A stretch of 64,000 nucleotides of DNA from Lactobacillus amylovorus DSM 20531 (lineage in GTDB: Bacteria > Bacillota > Bacilli > Lactobacillales > Lactobacillaceae), in contig NZ_CP017706.1 in NCBI RefSeq assembly GCF_002706375.1, positions 1,054,001-1,118,000 on the forward strand, in the 5' to 3' direction. Position numbers and translations under genes: made by a program. Shown piece after piece: positions 53,513 through 61,743 of the stretch. The stretch's first letter is position 1. Each line of letters opens with the position of its first letter. Under the pieces are notes generated by a model that saw only the letters and a program-made list of their open reading frames with translations, searched no databases and was not told the DNA's origin.

Positions 53513-54883
53513 CTACTTTTCCTTTTTTAAGCCCAATGTAAGGGCACCCACAATTAGAGCAAATAAACCGATGATAGACAAGAAAAGTGATGCAGATTCG
53601 CCTGCTTTAGGAAGGCTAGCTGAAGAAGTTCTATTTCTGTGTCGATTATGCTTTTTGAAACTAACTTCTTTTAGATCATCATCGTCTAAAATTTTATCTG
53701 CGACAGTTTTGAAGTCTTTATCGCTATGTCTAACCCTAGTTGCTTTAGGTGTACTAATTGTAGTTGGCTGATTATCCAAGCCTGTTAAACCCGTTACTGG
53801 GAGCTTTAATTCTTTATTTCCTGATTCAGTGTCTGCTTTTTCTTCTCTTCTTCCATCAGCATTTCGAGCCACCAGCATCTCACTTCCGTCTGTCCTTCTA
53901 ATTCGCGTAGCTTTTTCCCAATATCTATACCTCTTTGTATTCTTCTTTCCAGTCTCTTGCGTCTCGAGAAGTTTGCCAAAAATGCTTGTAATCTCTTCAT
54001 CTTGAATTTTTCCTCCATAAATATTTTGATTAGTTGTTTCGTCAGTTAATTTGTAGCTAACAGCTACCTGATTCACAGCGCCAAGTGCAGCATAATCCTT
54101 AACTTGAGTGGCATAGCTGATACTAATCGGACCACGATATTTTTTACCATCTAAAGTTAGCGTTAAATTATTTTGATTAATCTTTGGATTTTCTTTATCA
54201 AACTTAATTTCATGGTTTGCGACTTGGACCTTTAAAGATTTTTCATTCAAAATTAAACCTTCAGGTATAGCATTTTCCACTACAACTTGATCATATTCTG
54301 CCTTTTTTGGATCAATCTTGATTTCCCAGGAAATATTGTCTTGATCAAAAATTCCGTTAATATCAACAGAGCTAATTTCTTCTACAGGATTATTTTGTCC
54401 TACTACATGAAGAAACTTAGTTACATCACCCGCTTGGATAAACAAGGTCTGACCTCTTTCAGATTTGTTTTTAACTTGCAGATCAAAATCAATTTGAGCA
54501 GTTACATTTTCAAAATCCTCTATATTGTCATTGAATAAGACAACTACGCCATCTTGATCAACAACATATTGACCTACTTCATGATCTCTACCTGCTTCAT
54601 CCTGAATTACGAGTCTATTATTTTCTTTAATCCCTTGAAGCGATGCACCACCTACATTTTCCCACGTAATTTTCATCAGACTGTTAGCAGTAAAAGCCTG
54701 TCTTCTATCACTAAACTTGGCCTGCACATGCACAAAATCATCGTTAAACTTGGCTCTCTTTTTATCAACCTTGAGTGAGACAAAATTATCGCTCACATCC
54801 ATCACGGCTGCCTGAACGGTTCTTACTCCTTGGGCAAAGGATAAAAAACAAAAGAAAGCAATGCCTACAAGAATCTTTCTCAT
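53513..54883 (-). CDS. Sortase-anchored surface protein (LPKAG)
   Basis: 456 residues. Signal peptide (MRKILVGIAFFCFLSFAQGV), two Ig-like adhesin domains resembling the SdrG/collagen-binding N2-N3 type (NFVSLKVDKKRAKFNDDFVH onward; second domain from about residue 165, VDINGIFDQDNISWEIKIDP), a charged linker, then LPKAG at 424-428, a membrane helix and GLKKEK tail. LPKAG has Ala where the standard sortase A motif has Thr. No repeat region, so short for an adhesin. Confidence 0.8.
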   Translation of the reverse strand: MRKILVGIAFFCFLSFAQGVRTVQAAVMDVSDNFVSLKVDKKRAKFNDDFVHVQAKFSDRRQAFTANSLMKITWENVGGASLQGIKENNRLVIQDEAGRDHEVGQYVVDQDGVVVLFNDNIEDFENVTAQIDFDLQVKNKSERGQTLFIQAGDVTKFLHVVGQNNPVEEISSVDINGIFDQDNISWEIKIDPKKAEYDQVVVENAIPEGLILNEKSLKVQVANHEIKFDKENPKINQNNLTLTLDGKKYRGPISISYATQVKDYAALGAVNQVAVSYKLTDETTNQNIYGGKIQDEEITSIFGKLLETQETGKKNTKRYRYWEKATRIRRTDGSEMLVARNADGRREEKADTESGNKELKLPVTGLTGLDNQPTTISTPKATRVRHSDKDFKTVADKILDDDDLKEVSFKKHNRHRNRTSSASLPKAGESASLFLSIIGLFALIVGALTLGLKKEK

Positions 54884-55037
54884 TTTTCCCTCCGTACAAC
54901 TTTTTTGTTATTTGAAATTATACGGGGATAAACTTGTAGAACAATGCTTTCTTCAATGGAAAAATACACTTTTACAGTTTTGTCGCAATTTAGCAAACAA
55001 AACTGCTTTTTTGTTTATTCAATAAACAAAGACTTAT

Positions 55038-55063
55038 CAAAAAAAGCCCACCTTTTGGGTGGA
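55038..55063 (-). terminator. Terminator of dipeptidase gene
   Basis: Minus strand CCACCC-aaaa-GGTGGG then CTTTTTT, 10 bp after the stop. Confidence 0.8.
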
Positions 55064-55072
55064 CCTTCAAAA

Positions 55073-56473
55073 TTAATAATTTAATCTGATTTGTAATGAA
55101 CCTGTTTCTACACAGTCGCCCAAGCACTTCATTGCAGCATCGTATGTGGACTTAGCTGTCTTATCGTTAGCCTCTTGAAGTTTCTTTTGCAATTTTTCAC
55201 CGTCAAGATCTTGGACTTCTTGATCAGTTTCAAGTAAAACATGACGACCAGCAGCTAAAGTACTTTGTTTCATCTCTTCAATTGAAGCACTGTAGCGGAA
55301 TGGGTGCTCGTCAGCAATTGTTGTAATTGCATGAGTAAGCCAGTACATATCTTGAATATCGAAATGTTCCTTAGTATCGCGATAAGTACTTGGAGTATCA
55401 AGAATATTGGTGTAGTAAGGAGCAATACCATTGAAGGCATTTGGACCAAAGGCTACCCATTGAACACCAGCGATTTTTTCTGGAACGTTGTTTCTAATTT
55501 GCAAGATTGATAATTCTTGGTTACGTTGAAAACCAATTGGACGGAAGGCATGACGGTCTGCGTCTGTACCCTCTAAGCCATATGGATCGTACTTAGTGTG
55601 TTGATAACGTGAAGACAATGCATACTTAAAGTCTTCAATAGTAAGCAAGTGTTCAGGCTTTTTTGCAAATGGTAATTCTGGATCGTCTGGTTCACGAACA
55701 TCACTTGGGTTAAACAACTTTTGAATATACCATTCACGTGGAATGTTGTATTCATAGTCTGAATCGTCATGGCTACCAAAAATATGACGCAAATTGTATG
55801 GATTGCCTTGATGATCGATGTCTAAATAATTATCTTTGATCATCTTTTCCAAATCGGCAGAAGCCATTGTGTCGTCGCTATTAAAGTCAAAGTCGGTAAT
55901 ACTGAACCAGTTAGGTGCAGCAACGTAGCAGTCATCAGGCACACGTTTTGCGGCCCAGTGGTGGCCACCGATTGTTTCCATGTACCAAACTTCGTCCTTA
56001 TCTGAAAAGGCAACACCGTTTGATTCATAGGTACCATACTTTTCAAGGTATTTACCTAAAAGCTTTACCCCTTCACGAGCTGAATAAATATATGGCAAAA
56101 CGATGGTAACAAAATCTTCTTCACCGATACCCTTTTTATTCATTGGATCCACGCCCAAAACACGTGAATTAGTGGTGCTAGTTTCAGTAGCTGACATAGC
56201 AACGTTTGCGGCATTGATGCCGGCTTCACCCCACCAGCCCATCTTCTTCATGGTTGATTCAAGTTCAGGCACAGCGGTGTAACGCATTGGATCACTTGGC
56301 AGATCTACCTTGCATTTTGAAGTTACGGATTGATATTCCTTAGGTTGCTTATCTGGCGTTACAACGATGAAACGCTTAGGGTTAAAAGCGTGACCGTAGT
56401 CTTCATTTCTAGCAACTAGAGTTGAACCGTCGGTAGTAGCTTTTTTACCGGCTAAAATTGTTGTACATGGCAT
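55073..56473 (-). CDS. pepD: C69-family dipeptidase
   Basis: 466 residues. Starts MPCTTILAGKKATTDGSTLV with the nucleophilic Cys3 that is exposed by N-terminal processing, plus ARNEDYG (the conserved NEDY), INAANVAMSATETST and VWYMETIGGHHWAA. Intracellular N-terminal nucleophile dipeptidase with broad specificity, part of the peptide-utilising proteolytic system of lactobacilli. GGAGG-type site before the ATG. Diverges from the broken restriction gene. Confidence 0.9.
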   Translation of the reverse strand: MPCTTILAGKKATTDGSTLVARNEDYGHAFNPKRFIVVTPDKQPKEYQSVTSKCKVDLPSDPMRYTAVPELESTMKKMGWWGEAGINAANVAMSATETSTTNSRVLGVDPMNKKGIGEEDFVTIVLPYIYSAREGVKLLGKYLEKYGTYESNGVAFSDKDEVWYMETIGGHHWAAKRVPDDCYVAAPNWFSITDFDFNSDDTMASADLEKMIKDNYLDIDHQGNPYNLRHIFGSHDDSDYEYNIPREWYIQKLFNPSDVREPDDPELPFAKKPEHLLTIEDFKYALSSRYQHTKYDPYGLEGTDADRHAFRPIGFQRNQELSILQIRNNVPEKIAGVQWVAFGPNAFNGIAPYYTNILDTPSTYRDTKEHFDIQDMYWLTHAITTIADEHPFRYSASIEEMKQSTLAAGRHVLLETDQEVQDLDGEKLQKKLQEANDKTAKSTYDAAMKCLGDCVETGSLQIRLNY

Positions 56474-56619
56474 AATTGATTCCTCCTATAATTTGTTTCT
56501 TATCCTTATTGTAAAACTTTTATAGGTTAAATTATTTTAGTTTTATTTAGTCAAAGCTAAAAGATTACAAAATAATGCTGCTAAAATATCTTTAAGATCA
56601 AACAACAGAGGATAAAGTC

Positions 56620-57090
56620 ATGCTATACGTCGGACAAACATATTCAACATCAATCCAAGCTAAGAAATACGCAGAAAAAACTTCTAATAATATTTTAGAA
56701 ATTAATGATTCCGCACAAAATAATTATTATAACCAAACTCACTTAGGCAGCAGTCCTAAAAACTATAATAATCAGCGCGGTATTACACAATATGGTGATC
56801 AAGAATGCATCATAATATCTAGCACTAATCACATTAGAAGTGACGCTTATAATCCATGGGAAGATGAATTTAATGAAGATATCGGCTACATATATTATTA
56901 CAGCGATAACAAAACAGCAGATAAAGATCCAGCAACTACAACTGGCAATAAACGACTACTCGAACAGTTCAAATTAAGTCACAGTAATGATCCTAAAGAA
57001 AGAGCCAAAGCTATTCCAATTTTATTTTTTGAAAGTAAAAAACAAGGCGAACGAACTTTTCACGGATATGGCACAGTTGAATCAAGTCAA
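56620..57090 (+). pseudogene. Restriction endonuclease, 5' part (split by tnpB element)
   Basis: Codons 1-157 of a gene that continues at 58754. AGAGGATAAAG precedes the ATG. The N-terminal part has NYNNQRGITQYGDQECIIIS, DEFNEDIGYIYYYSDNK, HSNDPKERAKAIPILFFESK and GERTFHGYG, which I recognise as the SRA-like modified-base recognition half of AspBHI/MspJI-type enzymes. In its present form the frame runs two codons into the element and stops at 57099. Joined to the 3' part it would be about 420 residues. Confidence 0.75.
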
Positions 57091-57266
57091 CTACCCTAGA
57101 CTGAAGTCTAGGGCTTAGTGGCTCGTTAGCTTGCGCTAACTAGAACACCAACTTGCTTAGATACGGACTTGACTTACCAGCAATAGTCTTTTGACTATTG
57201 CCGATAGAGGTCGTCTAATTACCAAAGCCTTTTAAGTCCGCGAGTTGCTAACGGACTGCAGCCTTT
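57091..57266 (-). ncRNA. Probable omega RNA / right end of tnpB element 2
   Basis: 175 bases after tnpB with strong hairpins: GCAGCCTAGAAAGGCTGC, GCAATAGTC / GACTATTGC, GTTAGC-gcaa-GCTAAC, and the terminal CCCTAGACT / AGTCTAGGG. The guide portion would be the flanking sequence beginning GACTTGATTC, which belongs to the restriction gene. Inferred from the known arrangement of TnpB systems. Confidence 0.5.
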
Positions 57267-58598
57267 CTAGGCTGCTTTTTTTATTTTAGGATTTTGCCAC
57301 TTGCTTAATCCTTTTTCTAAGATGTTCACTGCCGCATTCCAATCACGAATATGGAGCATTCGACAAATTGGACAAGTCCACTCCCGATCCTTAAGGGTTA
57401 ATTTCTTATAACCATTTTGGCCCATAATACTGCCACAAGCATGACAGCGTTGAGTAGTATATTTAGGATCAATTGTTAGAAATTCTTTACCATATAGATC
57501 TGCCTTATAAGCCAGCATATTCAGGAAACTACGCCAGCCGACATCAGAAATTGATTGCGACAAGGCATGATTCTTTAACAGGTTTCTGTTTCTTAATTCC
57601 TCGGCAACTACTAAATCGTGGTTTTTGATTAGTGCAGTTGAGAGTACTTGTAAAAAGTCATTACGCTGTCTTCTGATCTTATCGTGCAGTTTAGCGACTA
57701 TTAGACGCTGTTTTTGATAGTTTTTTGCTAGCCGCAAATTGCGTCCTTCTTTTTTAGCCCGGCGCTGCCTGCGAGACAAGACACGTTGGGCATGGGCCAG
57801 CTTCTTTTTGGTTTTGCGATAAAATCGTGGATTAGCGACCATTGCTCCGTTAGATGCTGTTAGGAAGTTATCTAAATTGAGGTCAATGCCAATTTGACTT
57901 TGTGTTTTAGGTAATTCCTTAACAAAAGCAGTATCGCTGCCTAATTGCATAGACAGGTAGAATTGGTCATCAGCGGTCTTTTTTATCGTGACTGTGCCAA
58001 TTCTAGTTGGAATCTGCTTAAGCAAGCGCTCTTTAATCAGTTTTCTAAAACCAGCAATGCGGACAATTCCCAGCTTAGGCAATTTAATATGTTTAGCATC
58101 AATAAATCTAGCTGTCCCGTTATCAAGATAGGCTTCTGACTGCTTAGGATATTGACAGTTGGTCTGATATGACCAGTCGCTGCGTTTTTTGTGAAAAGTC
58201 GGAATTCCATAACCAATCTTGCGATAGTTGTTCCAAGCTTTCTGATAATTTTGAATGGCGTTGGCAATAGCGAGGCTATCAATTTCTTTAACACGCAAAA
58301 AGCTATAATTATCACGAATATTCCTTGGCTTATCCAATAGTTCGCTATTAGTGACTACTTCTTCTGCCAACCTAGTCTCATAATTATTAAGAATAGAAAA
58401 GGCAAAAGGCATTGCTTGATATTGTCTAACAGCTAAGTAGTGCTTAGCATGATAATTGCTTCGATTGCGTCCTACATAAGAGTTGTAAACAAAGCGCTGC
58501 GCATCATAGTTTAGCTTGATGATTTTCTTTTGCTTAGAACTAGGATAAAAGCGAAGCTTAACACCAAAATGATAGGCTAAACTGCTCATTCTTTTCAT
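57267..58598 (-). CDS. tnpB: TnpB, RNA-guided nuclease of IS605-type element
   Basis: 443 residues from ATG 58598 (GAGGAGGTG upstream). Helical N-terminus (LRFYPSSKQKKIIKLNYDAQ), RuvC-like residues in IGIDLNLDNF, VVAEELRN and IRDWNAAVNIL, and a zinc ribbon CHACG...CPIC. All catalytic positions look intact. It belongs to the group with the TTQRCHACG and ILEKGLSKW ends, distinct from the copy at 3.1-4.4 kb. Confidence 0.88.
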   Translation of the reverse strand: MKRMSSLAYHFGVKLRFYPSSKQKKIIKLNYDAQRFVYNSYVGRNRSNYHAKHYLAVRQYQAMPFAFSILNNYETRLAEEVVTNSELLDKPRNIRDNYSFLRVKEIDSLAIANAIQNYQKAWNNYRKIGYGIPTFHKKRSDWSYQTNCQYPKQSEAYLDNGTARFIDAKHIKLPKLGIVRIAGFRKLIKERLLKQIPTRIGTVTIKKTADDQFYLSMQLGSDTAFVKELPKTQSQIGIDLNLDNFLTASNGAMVANPRFYRKTKKKLAHAQRVLSRRQRRAKKEGRNLRLAKNYQKQRLIVAKLHDKIRRQRNDFLQVLSTALIKNHDLVVAEELRNRNLLKNHALSQSISDVGWRSFLNMLAYKADLYGKEFLTIDPKYTTQRCHACGSIMGQNGYKKLTLKDREWTCPICRMLHIRDWNAAVNILEKGLSKWQNPKIKKAA

Positions 58599-58753
58599 GT
58601 ATTTCACCTCCTCATAGATTAGATATTTATATTTTACAGGATAAGCGAACATATGTCTCTATTTTTAGAATAAAAAAAGCTGACTGCTAGGTCAGCTTGG
58701 CCCTATCCATCCCCGCATTAAAATACGGGGATTTTCGGGCGTTTTTCATTAAA

Positions 58754-59545
58754 TTAGTCACTCAGTATAGCGGCTCCAATAAGAATAAAACTTATTTTTC
58801 AAACTATCTTTTTACATTCTGTGTTTTTTCTCTTAAAAAGGAACAAGAAGGCTTCAATTGGGATTGGATCGATGCCAGAAGAGAAAAAGATAAATTCGCT
58901 CCTTGTTTAGCACCAAAAGAATGGCAAGAGTGGATTAAAGATGGCGATTTTAATAAAATTAGACGTCACGTTTACGGTCGAAGTACTGCCAACAAAAAGG
59001 AACAACTACCTACACCTGGTAGTAAGTTAGATATAATTCTCCAAAAAATATATTCTCACTATCAAAATAATCCTTTTGGTTTTGAATACTTAGCTAAAGA
59101 TGTAACTCGCCTGTTAATCGAGGACTCTGGCACTATCTGCCACGATGGTTGGGTTACTAAGGCATCTGGAGATGGCGGATATGATTACGTACTAAGAATT
59201 GATATTGGAAATCATGGCTTAAGCCAAGTTAGACAGGTAGTTCTCGGACAAGCTAAATGCTACGAAAGAAATAATGGAGTTAGTGGCAAAGATGTTGATC
59301 GAATTATTGCAAGATTAAAGAGAGGATGGCTTGCAGCATTTGTAACAACTTCTTATTTTACTAATGCCACTCAACAAGAGATTCTAGAAGATAACTATCC
59401 TATCTTGCTAATCACAGGTAAGCAAGTTGCTGAAATTGTTAATAAAGAACTCTATCGTAAAAATATTAGTTTAGACAAATATCTTAAATCCTTAAATATG
59501 GAACAAGAATATAAAAATCCAGAAGATATTTTAAAAGAAGAATAA
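58754..59545 (+). pseudogene. Restriction endonuclease, 3' part (nuclease domain)
   Basis: Continues the frame of 56620-57090 with LVTQYSGSNKNKTYFSNYLF, then WDWIDARREKDKFAP and a C-terminal PD-(D/E)XK nuclease domain of Mrr type: ASGDGGYDYVLRID (catalytic Asp) and VVLGQAKCYE (Q-X-K). Residues and frame are intact to the stop at 59545. Separated from its start by the tnpB element, this part has no ribosome site of its own. Enzymes of this type cut DNA with methylated cytosine, so the cell has probably lost this defence. Confidence 0.78.
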
Positions 59546-59548
59546 TAT

Positions 59549-59600
59549 CAAAACACCTCATAATTACCAAACGTCAATCTAGTAGCTATGAGGTGTTTTA
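59549..59600. terminator. Bidirectional terminator
   Basis: AAACACCTCATA / TATGAGGTGTTT with a 27-nt loop, between convergent genes. Confidence 0.7.
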
Positions 59601-59623
59601 TTAGTTTTTCTTTTTCCTATTCT

Positions 59624-60226
59624 TTATAAAAATCGAGGATCGTTAGGATCAAAGCCGGTTTTATCCTTCTCAGTAATTGGACGAATAACTTTAGCAGGTA
59701 CACCTGCCGCAATCACATTTGCTGGAATATCATGAGTCACAACACTGCCGGCACCAATAATTGTATTGTCGCCAATCGTTACACCGTGGGTTATTGATAC
59801 GCATGCACCTATCCAGCAGCGATTACCAATCCTGATCGGCTTAGCAATGCATCCCCCAAGCTTTCTCTCCTTAGCATCAAAAAGGTGATTGCTAGTGTAC
59901 ATACCAACTTTTGGTGCAAGCAAAACATCGTCACCAATCGTTACTGGTGCACCGTCCAAGATTACGCAGTCATAATTGGCATAAAAATTATCACCAACAT
60001 GAATATTTTGCCCAAATTCACAACGGAAATTTGGATTAACAAATAGTGTTTTACCAGCACTACCAAAAAGTTTTCTGATCAGTTCTTCTTTTTTAGCCGA
60101 ATTATTTTCAGCATTCAACTTATTAGTATCTTCGGTAGCCTTGTTTCTTGCTTCAATTAACAATGGATCCAAGTCATTGTAAGGCTTGCCTGTTGCCATA
60201 TATGCGAATTTTTCTTTTAAAGTCAT
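59624..60226 (-). CDS. Maltose/galactoside O-acetyltransferase (LbH family)
   Basis: 200 residues from ATG 60226 (AAGGAG upstream; the longer frame to 60346 is spurious). N-terminal TLKEKFAYMATGKPYNDLDP (the Mac domain), then left-handed beta-helix hexapeptides (GDNFYANYDCVILDGAPVTI, KVGMYTSNHLFD with the catalytic His, IGACVSITHGVTIGDNTIIG, NVIAAGVPAKVI). Acetyl-CoA-dependent O-acetylation of sugars. Diverges from the AAC(3) gene. Confidence 0.88.
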   Translation of the reverse strand: MTLKEKFAYMATGKPYNDLDPLLIEARNKATEDTNKLNAENNSAKKEELIRKLFGSAGKTLFVNPNFRCEFGQNIHVGDNFYANYDCVILDGAPVTIGDDVLLAPKVGMYTSNHLFDAKERKLGGCIAKPIRIGNRCWIGACVSITHGVTIGDNTIIGAGSVVTHDIPANVIAAGVPAKVIRPITEKDKTGFDPNDPRFL

Positions 60227-60317
60227 CTTTTTTCTCCTTGAGGATAAATTGTGTATATTTATTATAAAATCATTCTCTATAATATTAGTTAATACGTATT
60301 TATTACGAGGAGAAAAA

Positions 60318-60392
60318 ATGAGTAACAAACAAACTATGATTAACAAGCGTGAAATTAAAGCAAGAGTAAGATTTTTCAGACCAAGTCAATAA
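60318..60392 (+). CDS. 24-residue ORF before AAC(3), possible leader peptide
   Basis: MSNKQTMINKREIKARVRFF followed by RPSQ. A strong ribosome site (CGAGGAGA) lies six bases before the ATG, and the ORF ends 25 bp before the acetyltransferase start. The C-terminal half is rich in Arg/Lys and Phe, features that can stall ribosomes. It may control translation of the next gene, as leader peptides of resistance genes do, or be a separate small protein. I do not recognise it. Confidence 0.5.
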   Translation: MSNKQTMINKREIKARVRFFRPSQ

Positions 60393-60417
60393 ACTATTTT
60401 AGAAAAGGAAACACACT

Positions 60418-61242
60418 ATGTCTGAAAAATTAATCGAAACTATTATCACAAAAAATGATTTTAAGGCTGCTTTTGACAATTTAGGTGTCAAAAGTACAGA
60501 TGCTTGCATGGTTCATACTGCCATGAGTAAGTTTCAATATTTACCCGGTGGGCCTAAAACAATTGTTAGAGCACTTGAAGAAACTTTATCCGTTGGCACA
60601 CTAATGATGCCGTCACAGGTTTCAACGAATTGTGATCCAGCAACTTGGGAGTATCCACCCGTTCGTCAAGATTTAATTCAGGTGGTTAGAGATAATATGC
60701 CACCATATGATCCAAGGACCTCAGCTACAGAAGGTCTGGGCATAACGCCAGAATACTTTAGGAATTTACCTGATGTAGTTCGCAGCACGCATCCCTATTT
60801 GCCAGTTGCTATCTGGGGTAAAAATGCGGCTGAAATTGCCGCACGTCAGCCTTTAAACCTGCCATATGGGATCAACAGTCCACTTGATTATTTGTACAAG
60901 AACGATGGCAAAATTATTTTCTTAGGTACCGATTACGAAACCTGCACAATGCTTCACTACGCAGAATCTACGATTCATCGCAAAACTGAAACCTGTTCTG
61001 CAGCAACCAGTATCGACCAAGATGGAAAAACGATTTGGACAAATTATCAAAACATAGATTTAGATTCTTATGACGATTTCAACGAATTAGGTGAAGCTTT
61101 TGAAAAAGAATTTCCTAATGAAGTTAAAGCACAAAAATTAGGTCAAGGAATTATCAAAGTAATCAACAGCAAATCCTTGATCGATTTTGCCCGTCAATGG
61201 TTTAATAAAAAAGATCATCAATTTGGTAATGCAGTAGATTAA
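60418..61242 (+). CDS. AAC(3)-family N-acetyltransferase
   Basis: 274 residues; AAAAGGAAAC precedes the ATG. Motifs of the aminoglycoside 3-N-acetyltransferase (antibiotic_NAT) family: MVHTAMSKF, TLMMPSQVST, RSTHPYLPVAIWG and IIFLGTDYETCTMLHYAES with the catalytic-site Asp/His region. Chromosomal members such as YokD occur without resistance; whether this one acts on aminoglycosides is open. Ends in a terminator. Confidence 0.85.
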   Translation: MSEKLIETIITKNDFKAAFDNLGVKSTDACMVHTAMSKFQYLPGGPKTIVRALEETLSVGTLMMPSQVSTNCDPATWEYPPVRQDLIQVVRDNMPPYDPRTSATEGLGITPEYFRNLPDVVRSTHPYLPVAIWGKNAAEIAARQPLNLPYGINSPLDYLYKNDGKIIFLGTDYETCTMLHYAESTIHRKTETCSAATSIDQDGKTIWTNYQNIDLDSYDDFNELGEAFEKEFPNEVKAQKLGQGIIKVINSKSLIDFARQWFNKKDHQFGNAVD

Positions 61243-61250
61243 CGAAGATC

Positions 61251-61292
61251 AAAAAGAGCAACACGAGATTCTTTCTCATGTTGCTCTTCTTT
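61251..61292. terminator. Bidirectional terminator
   Basis: AAGAGCAACA-c-GAGA / TCTC-a-TGTTGCTCTT with T-rich tail. Confidence 0.82.
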
Positions 61293-61297
61293 ATTTT

Positions 61298-61498
61298 CTA
61301 TTCTTTTTGCGCAGCTCCACTTTCCGCATCTGGCTTGACTTCATCAGTTTTTGAATAATCAAAATCGTCAAGAGTTACCGCACCATCTTCATAGTGCTTT
61401 CCATGACGCTCTTCAACCGGTATCCCTAAAGCAATTGACCATTCCTTTGTTTCTCTTAGTTTATATTTTCTTGCTTTCTTTTTAAAACAATAAGCCAA
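61298..61498 (-). CDS. Small charged ORF overlapping DUF3923-like gene
   Basis: 66 codons from a TTG (61498) inside the end of the upstream gene, in another frame. Basic start (YCFKKKARKYKLRETKEWSI) and an acidic tail (YEDGAVTLDDFDYSKTDEVK). No ribosome site; it could be translated by coupling, or be the rest of a longer protein shifted out of frame. Not recognised. Confidence 0.4.
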   Translation of the reverse strand: MAYCFKKKARKYKLRETKEWSIALGIPVEERHGKHYEDGAVTLDDFDYSKTDEVKPDAESGAAQKE

Positions 61499-61674
61499 AT
61501 TAGATAGCCAATAATGACAGGAATTGCAAAAATTAGCCAGATCAGCAAAGTTATTTCTTTTAATTGAGCCGTCTGAGCTACTCCTGCTCCGTCAACATTC
61601 CTAAACCAGATAATTGCTGCAATTGCTATCCAGACCAGCAATACAATTAATCCGCTAGTTTTCCATGCTTTCAT
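61456..61674 (-). CDS. Small two-helix membrane protein, DUF3923-like
   Basis: 72 residues with two membrane helices (GLIVLLVWIAIAAIIWF and TLLIWLIFAIPVIIGYLIWL) separated by a polar loop, and a basic tail LKRKQENIN. GGAGGAG precedes the ATG. Layout and sequence style resemble DUF3923 proteins of Gram-positives; function unknown. Confidence 0.65.
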   Translation of the reverse strand: MKAWKTSGLIVLLVWIAIAAIIWFRNVDGAGVAQTAQLKEITLLIWLIFAIPVIIGYLIWLIVLKRKQENIN

Positions 61675-61743
61675 AATTCTCCTCCAAGAAAATTGTGCTA
61701 TTAATAAATGTTTTAGTTATAATACAAAAAAGATCTGATTTTT

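Larger units (their letters stand above)
57091..58753 (-). mobile_element. Lone-tnpB element 2, inserted in restriction gene
   Basis: 1,663 bp. Both boundaries follow from rejoining the interrupted reading frame: ...GAATCAAGTCAA (ends 57090) joins TTAGTCACTCAG (from 58754) in frame, with an ambiguity of 2-3 bases because TT occurs at both junctions. Read on the minus strand, the element starts TTTAATGAAAAACGCCCG, has a left hairpin CCCCG / GCGGGG, and ends in hairpin CCCTAGACT / AGTCTAGGG followed by TAG(TT), like element 1. No tnpA and no target duplication. Confidence 0.85.

Noticed and set aside
53571..54778. Plus-strand frames opposite the sortase-anchored protein
   Set aside because: Antisense shadows without ribosome sites; the minus-strand gene has signal peptide, domains and sorting signal.
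58646..58659. SOS-box-like sequence CGAACATATGTCTC
   Set aside because: The left half matches the Bacillus-type LexA box (CGAACRNRYGTTYG) but the right half does not; it lies within the tnpB element and appears to be chance.
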